From Arthrobacter sp. MAHUQ-56 (lineage in GTDB: Bacteria > Actinomycetota > Actinomycetes > Actinomycetales > Micrococcaceae): a stretch of DNA of 64,000 nt. Shown piece by piece: positions 1 through 8,444 of this stretch; positions within the stretch are counted from its first letter, which is position 1, and the number at the start of each line of letters is the position of its first letter. The position numbers and the translations under genes are program-made. Location of the stretch: the NCBI RefSeq assembly GCF_019710585.1, contig NZ_JAIFZQ010000020.1:62001-126000 (forward strand), written 5' to 3'. The notes beneath the pieces were generated by a model. That model was not told the DNA's origin. It worked only from the letters and a program-made list of their open reading frames with translations, and searched no databases.

Positions 1-1222
1 CGGCGCCGCCGAGACTGCGGCTAAGTCGTTCCAGGCACTGACTAGGGAGTTTGAGAAGAACGGCAAGGGCGCGAAGGAAGCCCTGGACATGCTGCCTGGC
101 TACAAGGACGCCCTGCAGGGGCTCGCCAACCAGGCAGGGGTAACGCTTGAAGGCCAGGACCTGCTGGACTACGCCATGGGCAAGGTTCCCGCGTCAATGG
201 AGCTTGCAGCCGGTTCGGTAGGCACGTACACGAGCAAAGCCGGTGAGGCAAAGCCCGTCACGGAAGCGATGGCCAAGGAACTGGAAAACGTTGGCCTGTC
301 AGCGTCCGGCGCCGTGGTGGACATTGACGCCTTCGGGAAGTCGCTGTTCAACGCCGGGCTGTTGTCCTTGTCAGCGTCGGATGCATCTATCGCGTACCAG
401 GCGGCAATCGACAAGATCACCGAGTCGATCAACGCTAACGGCAAGTCATTGGACATCAACACCCCAAAGGGCCGCGCTAACCAGTCCGCGTTCAACGACC
501 TGGCTAACGCCGCCATCACATCCGCTGAGGCCACGGCTAAGCAGACTCTCGCGACGGACGGTTCCAAGGCCGCACAGGACCAGCTACAGGGTTCGCTGAG
601 CCAGTCTTATAAGGATCTGATCGCCGCTGCTGGGCAGTTCGACATCACTGGTGACGCGGCCGATACGATGGCGCGGAAGGCGCTTGGTATTCCGAAGAAC
701 GTCAACATTGATGCGTGGATCGCTGACCACGCCTCAACCACTCTTGACGGCATCAAGGGTAAGGCTGACCAGTTGGACGGCAAGCGGGTGACTATCGGCA
801 TCTACACGACCGAGTATTTCGACAGTGTAGACCGGCGCTCTAGGGCATCGGATCTGAACGGTGACGCTTCCGGTACTGGCCGGCCCGGCCTTGCGACCGG
901 TGGCCGCGTCTACGGCATCGGCACAACCACATCGGACTCTAACCCTTACATGCTGTCCAAGGATGAGTACGTATTGAAGGCGTCGGCAGCCAAGGCTATC
1001 GGCTACGAGAACCTGGACCGGTTGAACGGCGGAGACACGCAGCCGCTAAAGGCCGGGTTCCAGTACGCGCCGGCCGCTCCACCAGCCCGACAGGTTGCCT
1101 CTATGAACCCTGCAGGCACCGCGCCACGCGAAGTCAACTACAACACCACGATCAACCAGGTTGACGACCCCACAGGCACCGCGCACGCTGTAGCCCGAAA
1201 GCTTGGCTCACTCCTGCCGTAG
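1..1222 (+). CDS. Phage tail tape-measure protein, C-terminal part (5' end outside window)
   Basis: The frame is open from base 2, so this is the C-terminal ~407 residues of a longer protein. Tape-measure proteins set tail length and help DNA pass the envelope in siphoviruses. The visible part is Ala/Lys-rich and probably helical. It is followed by a Gly-rich stretch (ATGGRVYG) and a segment around PYMLSKDEYVLKASAAKAIG, then an Asn/Thr-rich end (NYNTTINQVDD) close to those of tape-measure C-termini of actinobacterial phages. GC content is visibly lower than in the genes after 2.1 kb. A strong terminator follows directly, and no minor-tail or lysis genes follow, so this is probably the edge of a prophage or remnant. 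The family call rests on C-terminal style, not on a full domain. Confidence 0.7.
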   Translation, partial: GAAETAAKSFQALTREFEKNGKGAKEALDMLPGYKDALQGLANQAGVTLEGQDLLDYAMGKVPASMELAAGSVGTYTSKAGEAKPVTEAMAKELENVGLSASGAVVDIDAFGKSLFNAGLLSLSASDASIAYQAAIDKITESINANGKSLDINTPKGRANQSAFNDLANAAITSAEATAKQTLATDGSKAAQDQLQGSLSQSYKDLIAAAGQFDITGDAADTMARKALGIPKNVNIDAWIADHASTTLDGIKGKADQLDGKRVTIGIYTTEYFDSVDRRSRASDLNGDASGTGRPGLATGGRVYGIGTTTSDSNPYMLSKDEYVLKASAAKAIGYENLDRLNGGDTQPLKAGFQYAPAAPPARQVASMNPAGTAPREVNYNTTINQVDDPTGTAHAVARKLGSLLP

Positions 1223-1231
1223 CAACTGACG

Positions 1232-1273
1232 ACAGAGCCCCCGCAGGTACATTCCGGCGGGGGCTCTGTTTTT
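1232..1273 (+). terminator. Rho-independent terminator after the tape-measure gene
   Basis: A 13-bp perfect stem, ACAGAGCCCCCGC (1232-1244) with GCGGGGGCTCTGT (1257-1269), has a 12-nt loop and is followed by TTTT. It starts 10 bases after the stop codon. This is the most canonical intrinsic terminator in the window. Confidence 0.9.
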
Positions 1274-1295
1274 AGTACAACTGTGCGAAATTAAG

Positions 1296-1607
1296 TCATT
1301 CCGTTTTCTCAAATATCAATGTCTTCGATGACCCACTGGATGAAGTCTGAGTCTCGTTCATAAGACGGTAGCCCCTTGCCTTGGCCCCCAGTACGACCGT
1401 CTCATACTTGGGTGACCGCGGGTGGATCTTGAACACCACATTGTCACCAACGAACGCCTCATCGAGTATCGCCGGCGCGTTCTCTTCGGCTTTCTTGTGC
1501 CCCTTGCTGTCCCCAGCAACGGTGGCGATGGCGATCCAGCCGCCTACGCCATACATCGCAATGAAAAACACAATGACCAGGACGATGAGTCCGATAAGTA
1601 TCCCCAT
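1296..1607 (-). CDS. Small membrane-anchored protein of unknown function (prophage-associated)
   Basis: 103 residues. Residues 1-30 form one hydrophobic segment (GLIVLVIVFFIAMYGVGGW) after a very short N-terminus, so it is probably a signal anchor with the remaining ~70 polar residues outside. The tail is Ser/Thr-rich (QTSSSGSSKT). I do not recognise the family. It lies antisense to the tape-measure gene and shares its lower GC. Small membrane proteins next to prophage tail genes are often lysogenic conversion or superinfection-exclusion factors, but nothing here proves that. Confidence 0.6.
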   Translation of the reverse strand: MGILIGLIVLVIVFFIAMYGVGGWIAIATVAGDSKGHKKAEENAPAILDEAFVGDNVVFKIHPRSPKYETVVLGAKARGYRLMNETQTSSSGSSKTLIFEKTE

Positions 1608-1647
1608 GGCCGGATTCTATGAGTTCTATCTGTGCCGACGCTAGAGG

Positions 1648-1929
1648 CTATTTACTCCGAGCCTCGACCACTTCCCCCATATCTTTCAGGGCCCCGGTCA
1701 GTGTGGCGATCAAGTCACGAATTTCGGGCACGCTGAACGCCTCATCTTGGTTGTGATCGATCCACAGGCGAAGTCCTCCCTCGACTGTCCAGCTAGTGAG
1801 GATCTTGTATCCCGGCCGCTCGATGGCCGGCGCCGAGTAGTCAACCAGTTCAGGCTCTGGAGCCTTGCTGAACTCATTGACGAAGTAGTTGGGCGTGAAT
1901 CCGGCAGGCATTTCGACAGTTGTGTTCAT
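1648..1929 (-). CDS. Small acidic protein of unknown function (prophage-associated)
   Basis: 93 residues, acidic, with no signal peptide or membrane segment. GGAAGG lies 8 bases before the ATG. The C-terminal half (VPEIRDLIATLTGALKDM) looks helical, and a central WTVEGGLRLWIDH strand pair suggests a small alpha/beta fold. Probably co-transcribed with the membrane protein downstream (40-bp gap). The upstream side of this gene is the junction to chromosomal Tad genes. The family is not recognised. Confidence 0.6.
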   Translation of the reverse strand: MNTTVEMPAGFTPNYFVNEFSKAPEPELVDYSAPAIERPGYKILTSWTVEGGLRLWIDHNQDEAFSVPEIRDLIATLTGALKDMGEVVEARSK

Positions 1930-2004
1930 GATGAGACCTTCCCCCTATTTGTGTTTTCCGCATCCCCAGCGGATGCAGTGGAGCCTACTCTCAAGAGCAA
2001 GTAA

Positions 2005-2142
2005 CTTCAAATAGTTTCTGTCTACGCCATCGCCACCCTGGCTGCCGTGGGCTTCGCCGGACTGCTCGTGTTCATCCTCCGCAGTGACGAGGTGCGCGGA
2101 TTCCTGCTGAACCTGATCCGTACCGCCCTGGCGTTGCCGTGA
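2005..2142 (+). pseudogene. DUF4244 family small Flp/Tad-locus protein, 5'-truncated
   Basis: The frame from 2020 reads VYAIATLAAVGFAGLLVFIL, then RSDEVRGFLLNLI and ends at 2142. This matches the transmembrane core and C-terminus of DUF4244 proteins, which precede TadE genes in actinobacterial Flp-type loci. The expected N-terminal part, usually ending in a TAEYAIATL-like motif, is missing. A TAA at 2002 closes the frame just upstream and no ATG, GTG or TTG start lies before the conserved core. The break coincides with the shift from low-GC prophage-like DNA to chromosomal composition. The remnant still overlaps the TadE gene by 4 bases (GTGA). Confidence 0.7.
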
Positions 2143-2636
2143 TCCGCGTGCCGGCAGGGCTGCGGTGGCCAGGTTCCCGCCCGGCCGGCTGCGGCGTGAA
2201 CGCGAGTGCTGCAGGTGCAAGCGGGCCAACGGCTGGAGGGCCGGACTGCCGCGGGACGGTAACGGCCGAGTTTGCCGTGGCCCTGCCTGCGGTCGTGGCC
2301 CTGCTGGCCATGCTGCTCGCGGCAGCCGCCGCAGGCATGACGCAACTGCGGATCGAAGAGGGCGCCCGGGCCGGGGCAAGGGCGTTGGCCCGGGGTGACA
2401 GTCCGGCAGCCGTGGAAGGAACAGTCAGGACACTTGCCGGCGGGTCCGCCTCCGCCTCGGTGGCCGCCGACGGCGAGTGGCTGAGTATCACTGTCTCGGA
2501 CCGTGTTCCCGGTCCCCTCGGCTCCGCCATCCCCTGGACCCTGACAGCCCGGGCATCGGCACGCAGCGAAACGGCAGGGAGCGAAACGGCAGGGAGCGGT
2601 ACCGCCGGCGGGTCAGCGGCCGGAGGCGGCTCTTGA
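2139..2636 (+). CDS. TadE-family pseudopilin-like protein
   Basis: 165 residues from a GTG that overlaps the stop of the DUF4244 remnant. The TadE signature is seen at residues 39-50 (GTVTAEFAVALP), followed by a hydrophobic helix to about residue 66. The rest is Ala/Gly/Ser-rich and ends in a short repeat (ETAGSETAGSGTAGG). TadE-type proteins are minor pseudopilins processed and assembled by the Tad secretion machine. Because the upstream gene is broken, this gene may have lost its operon promoter. The long Arg/Pro-rich N-terminus before the TadE motif leaves the true start uncertain. Confidence 0.75.
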   Translation: MIRVPAGLRWPGSRPAGCGVNASAAGASGPTAGGPDCRGTVTAEFAVALPAVVALLAMLLAAAAAGMTQLRIEEGARAGARALARGDSPAAVEGTVRTLAGGSASASVAADGEWLSITVSDRVPGPLGSAIPWTLTARASARSETAGSETAGSGTAGGSAAGGGS

Positions 2637-3058
2637 CGGGGGTCCGGCGGAACCCGGGGCCCCGGAAGGCCAAGGACTGTGGGGGCAGCGGTGGGACCGG
2701 GAATCCGCAGGAGCAGAACGTTCGGGAGCGGGGCTCCGGGACCATCCTGGCCGCCGGTCTTGCACTCGTGGTCATGGCGGCCATGGCCGTCGTTCTGCTG
2801 CTGGCCCAGTCGGCCGTGCTGGCAAGCCGTGCCGCTGCGGCAGCAGACCTCGCCGCGCTGGCGGGAGCGGATGCGCTGAGGGGTGTTACCCAGGGGAAGC
2901 CGTGCGCCGTCGCCGCCGAGGTGGCAGCCCGGCACGCGGCGGCATTGCTCAGCTGCGCCGAGGGCAGCGGCCAAACCCTTGAAGTCCGGACGGAGCTGGA
3001 GGAAAGGTCAGTGCTGGGGCCGGCAACCGGGCAGGCGCGCGCCGGGCCGCCGACCTAG
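2633..3058 (+). CDS. Rv3654c-type TadE-like secretion-neighbourhood protein
   Basis: 141 residues from a TTG at 2633 whose TTGA overlaps the TadE stop, with GGAGGCGG just upstream. A longer reading from 2477 would run through the TadE gene in another frame and is less likely. The motif RGSGTILAAGLALV (about residues 33-46) followed by a hydrophobic helix and RAAAAADLAALAGADAL is typical of the small protein found between TadE and the helicase gene in actinobacteria (the Rv3654c neighbourhood). It is probably a membrane-anchored minor pseudopilin-like component; the function is not established. Confidence 0.75.
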   Translation: MTGVRRNPGPRKAKDCGGSGGTGNPQEQNVRERGSGTILAAGLALVVMAAMAVVLLLAQSAVLASRAAAAADLAALAGADALRGVTQGKPCAVAAEVAARHAAALLSCAEGSGQTLEVRTELEERSVLGPATGQARAGPPT

Positions 3059-3090
3059 GCGCATCAGACCTGGGGTGGAAAGAGATCCCT

Positions 3091-5466
3091 TCACCTCTGG
3101 GCCCCCACCGGCAGGCCGGGAGCTTCGGCGGCGTCCTTGAGCAGGACGTCCAGCAGGGTCACAGCCGCGGCCTTGTCCAACGGGTTGTTCTTGTTGCCGC
3201 ACTTGGGTGACTGGACACAGGACGGGCAGCCGGAATCGCATTCGCAGGCCTTGATTGCATCCCGGGTGGCCGTCAGCCAGACCTTGGCCTTGTCGAAGCC
3301 CCGCTCGGCGAACCCCGCGCCGCCGGGGTGCCCGTCATACACGAAAATGGTGGGCACCCCGGTGTCGGCGTGCAGTGCCGTGGACACTCCGCCGATGTCC
3401 CACCGGTCACTGGAAGCCACCAGCGGCAGGAGCCCGATCGCGGCATGTTCGGCCGCGTGCAGTGCGCCCGGGAACTGGGCCTCGATGAGTCCCGCCGCTG
3501 TCAGCGGCCTGTTGTCCACGACGAACCACACGGCTTTGGTGAACAGGTCGCGTGCTCCCAGCTCCAGCGGTTCCTCGCCGAGCACCTCGTTGGAAATCAG
3601 GGCCTTGCGCTGGAAGGAGACAACCTGGGTGGTCACCTTCACGTCACCGAAGTGGACTGTCACGTCCCCCCACTGCATGCTCCGCTGCGTATCCAGCACC
3701 TCGATCTGGGTCACGTCCCGTGCTGTGGTGTAGTAGTCGGGATTCGCCCGGCGCACCATGACGCAGTGGTCGTCTTCGTTCAGGTCCTCCACCACGTAGG
3801 TGTCGCCCTGGTGGACATAGACGGCCCCGGTGTGGGCCTGGTAGTGCGTCTGCGGCGAGTCCATGGTTCCCAGGAGGGAACCGGTCTCGGCATCGACGAT
3901 GCTCACCGGGCCCCCGCCGTCGCCCCGCAGGCTGACCATGCCCGCGGCGCTCTGGGAATGGGTCCAGAACCAGCCCGCGGGCCGCCGCCGGAGATAGCCC
4001 TGCGCCACCAGCCGGTCCAGGAGCATTTCCGCGGTGCTGCCGAAGAGGTCGAGCTCAGCCGGACCCAGCGGCAGTTCTGCTGCCGCCGCGCACAAGTGGG
4101 GACCCAGCACGTAGGGATTGGAGGGATCGAAGACCGTCGCCTCAACCGACACGTCGAAAATGGCCTCGGGGTGGTTCACGAGAAATGTGTCCAGCGGGTC
4201 GTCGCTGGCCACGAACGCGGCGATCGCGTCCTGCCCGGCCCGCCCTGCCCTGCCGATCTGCTGGAACAGGGATGCCCGGGTTCCCGGCCACCCGGCCACC
4301 AGGACTGCGTCGAGGCCGGAGATGTCGATTCCCAGTTCCAGTGCTGAGGTACTGGAAACCCCCAGGAGCCGGCCTGAACGCAGGGACTTCTCAACCTCGC
4401 GCCGTTCCTCCGGCAGGTACCCGGAGCGGTAGGCCGCCACCCGCTGCGGCAGGCTGGGATCCACTTCATCGAGCAGCCGCTTGGTGATGGCGGAGATGGT
4501 TTCGGCGCCGCGCCGGGACTTGATGAAGGCGATGGTGCGGACCTGCGCGGAGACCAGGCTGGCCAGCAGGTCTGAGGTTTCCGCTACCGCCGTCCGCCGT
4601 TCCCTGGCGCCGTTCTCGCCCTTGATGTCAGTCAGTGCCGGCTCCCAGAAGGCCACGGTGGTGGCTCCGTGCGGGGAACAGTCGCCGGACACGGCCTGGA
4701 CCGGGGCGCCGATGAGGCGGGAGAACGAGGCATCAGGCTCTGAGGCTGTTGCCGACGCTGCGATGAACACCGGCTCGGGAAATGAGGTTCCCGCGCCGTA
4801 ATAGGCACAGATGCGGCGCAGCCGCCGCAGAAGGTTCGCAACGTGCGACCCGAACACGCCGCGGTAGCTATGGGCCTCGTCCACGATGACGTAACGCAGC
4901 CGGCGGAAAAACCCGGCCCACCAGGCGTGGTTGGGGAGGATGCCAAAATGCAGCATGTCGGGGTTGGCCAGGATGAAGTTGGCGTGGTCCCGGATCCACC
5001 GGCGCGAGGCGGGATCGGTGTCGCCGTCGTACGTTTCCGCCCGGACCGTGGGCAGCTTCAGGGCGCGGATGGCGTTCAACTGGTCGGCGGCCAGCGCCTT
5101 GGTGGGGGAGAGGTAGAGCGTCACCGCGCCGTCGCCGTGGATCTTTCCCGGATCTGCAAGGACCCGCAGCTCGGAGCGGTGGATGGCGTCCAGCGCGGGC
5201 AATTGGTAGGCCAGTGATTTGCCGGAAGCGGTACCCGTTGAGATCACCACGTGCTCCCCGGAGTGGGCGATATCGGCAGCTTCCACCTGGTGCCTGAAAG
5301 GCTCCCGGATGCCGAGCGACCCGTAGGCCTTCACCAGGTCCGGGTGCACCCACTTCGGCCAGGGTTCGTGGATGGCGGCACGGGCGGGAATGGTCCGGAC
5401 ATGACGCAGCTGTTCCGGGTCCGGGCCACGGCCCAGCAGGGGAAGCAGGGAGTCATGGGGATTCAC
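3091..5466 (-). CDS. MrfA-type DEAD/DEAH-box helicase with C-terminal DUF1998 (Zn-binding)
   Basis: 791 residues. The N-terminal helicase core shows a Walker A-like STGTASGKS (76-84), DEAH (196-199), SAT (238-240) and QIGRAGRA (403-410). The C-terminal domain carries the five-Cys cluster CECDSGCPSC...C at residues 741-756, which in the MrfA/YprA family binds zinc. Family members (Rv3649 in Mycobacterium) are 3'-5' helicases; MrfA of Bacillus works in a nucleotide-excision route with MrfB. The gene lies convergent to the TadE-like genes, as in many actinobacteria. The specific substrate here is inferred from the family. Confidence 0.92.
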   Translation of the reverse strand: MNPHDSLLPLLGRGPDPEQLRHVRTIPARAAIHEPWPKWVHPDLVKAYGSLGIREPFRHQVEAADIAHSGEHVVISTGTASGKSLAYQLPALDAIHRSELRVLADPGKIHGDGAVTLYLSPTKALAADQLNAIRALKLPTVRAETYDGDTDPASRRWIRDHANFILANPDMLHFGILPNHAWWAGFFRRLRYVIVDEAHSYRGVFGSHVANLLRRLRRICAYYGAGTSFPEPVFIAASATASEPDASFSRLIGAPVQAVSGDCSPHGATTVAFWEPALTDIKGENGARERRTAVAETSDLLASLVSAQVRTIAFIKSRRGAETISAITKRLLDEVDPSLPQRVAAYRSGYLPEERREVEKSLRSGRLLGVSSTSALELGIDISGLDAVLVAGWPGTRASLFQQIGRAGRAGQDAIAAFVASDDPLDTFLVNHPEAIFDVSVEATVFDPSNPYVLGPHLCAAAAELPLGPAELDLFGSTAEMLLDRLVAQGYLRRRPAGWFWTHSQSAAGMVSLRGDGGGPVSIVDAETGSLLGTMDSPQTHYQAHTGAVYVHQGDTYVVEDLNEDDHCVMVRRANPDYYTTARDVTQIEVLDTQRSMQWGDVTVHFGDVKVTTQVVSFQRKALISNEVLGEEPLELGARDLFTKAVWFVVDNRPLTAAGLIEAQFPGALHAAEHAAIGLLPLVASSDRWDIGGVSTALHADTGVPTIFVYDGHPGGAGFAERGFDKAKVWLTATRDAIKACECDSGCPSCVQSPKCGNKNNPLDKAAAVTLLDVLLKDAAEAPGLPVGAQR

Positions 5467-5538
5467 CCCACCATTGTTTCATCCGGCACCAGCCGCGCAG
5501 GCACGGTTCGCCGGGAAAGGCAGCGCATCCGGCGGAAT

Positions 5539-6231
5539 TCAGCTCAGCGAGAGGTCCGCTCCCTCATGCGATGCCGAGAGCATCAGGACCCGGGCGATGG
5601 TGCTCCACCCAAGATGCGAGTACAGCTTCTGGCCGTCGGCGGACGCCAACAGCAGCCCGGTCTGCACGTCGTGCCCGAAGGCCTGGGCGGCCAGCGCCCG
5701 CATGATGAAACTGCCCAGGCCCCTGCGCTGGAAGGCAGGCTGCGTGATGATCTTGTCGAACACCGCGGTGTCGCCAACCACGAACACCCGGCCGCTGGCG
5801 GCGATGGTGTCCCCGGAGCGGACCTCGGCGTAGTGGACGCCGTCCTCCTCGTACGTGTGCAGGCGGAGGTCGTCGTCGGAAAGCCACGGATCCTCGGCGT
5901 CCTGGGTCTCCATGTCGACGATCATCATCGTCTGCGTATCGGAGGTCACGTTAAGCCCGTGCTGGGCCGCCAGCGCCGTGTACCGGGCGGGATTGTTGGT
6001 CAGGATTGTCAGCACCCGCGCGGGGGACTGGGCCGTTCTGGCAGCCAGGAATGCGAACTCGGCATCCGTGGGTTCGGACGCGAAAACTTCCCACTCACCG
6101 CTCGTATCCGCCCGGAACGCAGTGGGAAAGCGGCCCTCGGTGGAGGTCCGGTATCCTCGGCAGCCCGCCCAGCCGGCAACCCAGACTTCAAGCAGGCCAG
6201 TGATGTCTTCAACAATGGTTTCCGGGCTCAT
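5539..6231 (-). CDS. GNAT-family N-acetyltransferase
   Basis: 230 residues. The GNAT acetyl-CoA motif is seen as QRRGLGS (168-174), preceded by beta-strand residues FDKIITQPAF and followed by IMRALAAQAF. The N-terminal ~100 residues form an extra region before the catalytic domain. The C-terminal half (LLLASADGQKLYSHLGW) has the usual GNAT strand-helix ending. The substrate cannot be read from sequence. It runs in the same direction as the helicase, 72 bp upstream of it. Confidence 0.82.
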   Translation of the reverse strand: MSPETIVEDITGLLEVWVAGWAGCRGYRTSTEGRFPTAFRADTSGEWEVFASEPTDAEFAFLAARTAQSPARVLTILTNNPARYTALAAQHGLNVTSDTQTMMIVDMETQDAEDPWLSDDDLRLHTYEEDGVHYAEVRSGDTIAASGRVFVVGDTAVFDKIITQPAFQRRGLGSFIMRALAAQAFGHDVQTGLLLASADGQKLYSHLGWSTIARVLMLSASHEGADLSLS

Positions 6232-6381
6232 GGCTTGAGACTATGCCAGCGCGATCGCCAGCAACAGGGGGCAGGAAAGAGCTTATGCAATCGTGATACG
6301 CACCGGGTGTGGGCTGCCCTGCGGGCATGATCCGCGTTCCCGCCGCCAGCCACTTTTGTACCAGCCGGTACCCTTAAATAC

Positions 6382-7278
6382 GTGGCTTTGAACCGGATTG
6401 TGCTCTTTTACGGCTTTACCCCCATCGCAGACCCTGACGCGGTGCGGCTCTGGCAGCGTGCCCTCTGCGAGAAACTGGGCCTGACGGGCCGCATCCTCAT
6501 TTCCAAGGACGGCATCAACGCCACGGTCGGCGGCGAAATCGGGGCAGTTAAGCAGTATGTCAAGACCACTCGCGAGTACCCCGGCTTCCGGGGCATCGAC
6601 GTGAAATGGTCCGACGGCGGCGCGGAAGACTTCCCGAGGCTCAGCGTCAAGGTACGGGACGAGATCGTCTCCTTCGGTGCCCCCGGAGAGCTCAAAGTGG
6701 ACGGGAACGGCGTGGTTGGCGGCGGCAAGCACCTCAAGCCGGAGGAACTGCACGAGCTGGTGGAGGCCAAGAAGCAGGAGGGCGGGGACGTTGTCTTCTT
6801 CGACGGCCGGAACGCCTTCGAAGCGCAGATCGGGCGTTTCAAGGACGCAGTGGTCCCCGACGTCGCCACGACCCACGACTTCATCAAGGAGCTTGAATCC
6901 GGCAAATACGACGACCTCAAGGACAAGCCGGTGGTGACCTATTGCACGGGCGGCATCAGGTGCGAGGTCCTCTCCAGCCTGATGGTGAACCGCGGCTTCA
7001 AGGAGGTCTACCAGCTGGACGGCGGCATCGTCCGCTACGGCGAGGCCTTCAAGGACCAGGGGCTCTGGGAGGGCTCGCTCTACGTCTTCGACAAGCGCAT
7101 GCACCTCGAGTTCAGCGACCAGGCCAAGACCATCGGCCAGTGCGCCCGCTGCTCAGCGCCGACCAGTAAGTTCGAGAACTGCTCCAATCCCAGCTGCCGG
7201 ACCCTGACACTGTACTGCGCCGGATGCGCCTCCAGCCCCGAGACGCTCCGCTGTCCCGGGGGCTGCGCAGCGGCCTGA
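6382..7278 (+). CDS. trhO: tRNA uridine-34 hydroxylase, rhodanese type (TrhO/YceA)
   Basis: 298 residues from a GTG at 6382. An N-terminal acylphosphatase-like region is followed by a rhodanese domain with the active-site loop YCTGGIRC, catalytic Cys188. A Cys-rich C-terminal end (CARC, CSNPSC, CAGC, CPGGC) is usual for long TrhO proteins. The family makes 5-hydroxyuridine at the wobble position of certain tRNAs using O2. A -10-like TACCCT (6369-6374) lies 7 bases before the GTG, and no Shine-Dalgarno is visible, so the mRNA is probably leaderless. Convergent with the lipoprotein gene that follows. Confidence 0.93.
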   Translation: MALNRIVLFYGFTPIADPDAVRLWQRALCEKLGLTGRILISKDGINATVGGEIGAVKQYVKTTREYPGFRGIDVKWSDGGAEDFPRLSVKVRDEIVSFGAPGELKVDGNGVVGGGKHLKPEELHELVEAKKQEGGDVVFFDGRNAFEAQIGRFKDAVVPDVATTHDFIKELESGKYDDLKDKPVVTYCTGGIRCEVLSSLMVNRGFKEVYQLDGGIVRYGEAFKDQGLWEGSLYVFDKRMHLEFSDQAKTIGQCARCSAPTSKFENCSNPSCRTLTLYCAGCASSPETLRCPGGCAAA

Positions 7279-7291
7279 GGCAGCAGGAGGC

Positions 7292-7861
7292 TCAAAGCCG
7301 GCGCAGGCGGAAAGCGAAATTGGCCGCGCTGTGTGCCTCCAGCCTCACAGACAGGGCGCTGTCCGTGGAGAGATAGATGACGTTCTCACGGTTGACGCCA
7401 CACCGCAGCCCCAGGTCCACCAGGGTGAGCGTCTCGGTACGGACGGTGAAGGTGACCCGCCGCTGGCTGCGGCACGCGAGGGCAAGCATGTAGGTTCCGG
7501 TGTGCAGGACCGGTGAGGACAGGGTCCTGACTTCGCCGGAGGCCAGCAGCCCGGCGTCGGCATGGACCACTTCCTGGGGGACGTCCGGGAATGTCCGGGA
7601 CACCCACTCACCCAGCCCGGCTTCGCTGACCGGATCCTGCTGCAGCGGGTCCCGGGTGAAGGGTGCCTCGGGGGCCGCGGTGGCGGTGCCCCGCACGTTG
7701 CCGGCCCGTCCGTCGTCGTACGTGTATTCGCAGCCAGCCAGCGCTCCCGCCCCCAGCACCATCCCAAGCGCAAGCGCGACGGCGGGCGCCGGCCTCACTG
7801 CCGGGGGCGCCCCCGGCGTCCTGGCAGGACGGGGCGCGGAGAACCTCCGCACACTGGGCAT
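7292..7861 (-). CDS. Putative lipoprotein of unknown function
   Basis: 189 residues. A long basic N-terminus is followed by a hydrophobic stretch and the lipobox LAGC (about residues 41-44), so the mature protein should be a membrane-anchored lipoprotein. The C-terminal half (YMLALACRSQ, LGLRCGVNRE, FAFRLRRL) is strand-rich with two Cys. It resembles the C-terminal half of the next lipoprotein gene (7912-8400) in layout: a LAL(A/V)C strand, a second Cys 25-30 residues later, then an Arg/Glu-containing strand. The two look like diverged tandem paralogues. No enzymatic motif is seen. Confidence 0.75.
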   Translation of the reverse strand: MPSVRRFSAPRPARTPGAPPAVRPAPAVALALGMVLGAGALAGCEYTYDDGRAGNVRGTATAAPEAPFTRDPLQQDPVSEAGLGEWVSRTFPDVPQEVVHADAGLLASGEVRTLSSPVLHTGTYMLALACRSQRRVTFTVRTETLTLVDLGLRCGVNRENVIYLSTDSALSVRLEAHSAANFAFRLRRL

Positions 7862-7911
7862 AGTCCGACTTTAGGCCCCTGGGAGGCGGCGGGCCAGAGC
7901 CGGCCGGGCGG

Positions 7912-8400
7912 TTATTGCGCCGGTGCCAGTTGGTACGCGTAGACCAGCGGGGCATCGACGCTGGCGCCGCTGATTTCCACCCGCCCGGCCGTAGGCAGGG
8001 AAATCCTGGTGGTTTCCCGGCTGCCGTTGCAGGCCGCCCCGGCTTCCGCCACCGCCTTGCCGTCCAGCGTCACATCAAAGAAGGCCTTGCCGCTGCCGTC
8101 GCACACCAGCGTGAGCGTATACCTGCCCGCAGGAACCGTGGCCGCCTGCTGCACGGTGCGGTCCCGGTTGAGGATCTTTCCCGAATCCTGGAGCACAACG
8201 CCCGGCGCCTCGGGCAGCGCCGTGGCCCGCCACTTCGGAACGTCCGCGTTCTCCACCGAAGACGTGGACGAGCACCCAGCCAGCCCGAAGACGGCCGCAA
8301 GGCCCAGTACCCCGGCGGACACGGCTGCCGGCAGCGTCGACCGCCGCACCGTTCCGGAGGCCCGGCGGGCGCGCGAAAAGAGGGAAAGGCGGGAAGGCAT
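7912..8400 (-). CDS. Putative lipoprotein of unknown function, related to its neighbour
   Basis: 162 residues from the ATG at 8400, preceded by GGTGGAGCC. An in-frame GTG at 8421 would add seven residues, but the ribosome site favours the ATG. The signal sequence ends in the lipobox LAGCSSTSS. The mature part has TLVCDGSG and AACNGSRETTRISL, probably a disulphide-bonded beta-sandwich ending in VYAYQLAPAQ. It lies in tandem with the related lipoprotein at 7292 and divergent from the methyltransferase (44 bp between starts). Confidence 0.75.
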   Translation of the reverse strand: MPSRLSLFSRARRASGTVRRSTLPAAVSAGVLGLAAVFGLAGCSSTSSVENADVPKWRATALPEAPGVVLQDSGKILNRDRTVQQAATVPAGRYTLTLVCDGSGKAFFDVTLDGKAVAEAGAACNGSRETTRISLPTAGRVEISGASVDAPLVYAYQLAPAQ

Positions 8401-8444
8401 GGCTCCACCGTACCCCCGCACACCGGCCGGACTAAACTTGAGCG

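Noticed and set aside
1951-1980. GCATCC/GGATGC hairpin near the prophage junction as an att or terminator
   Set aside because: Only 6 bp, no U tract and no second copy in the window, so neither claim can be supported.
2477-2632. Longer N-terminus for the Rv3654c-type protein
   Set aside because: It would be translated through the TadE gene in another frame, and a TTG with a strong ribosome site stands at the TadE stop.
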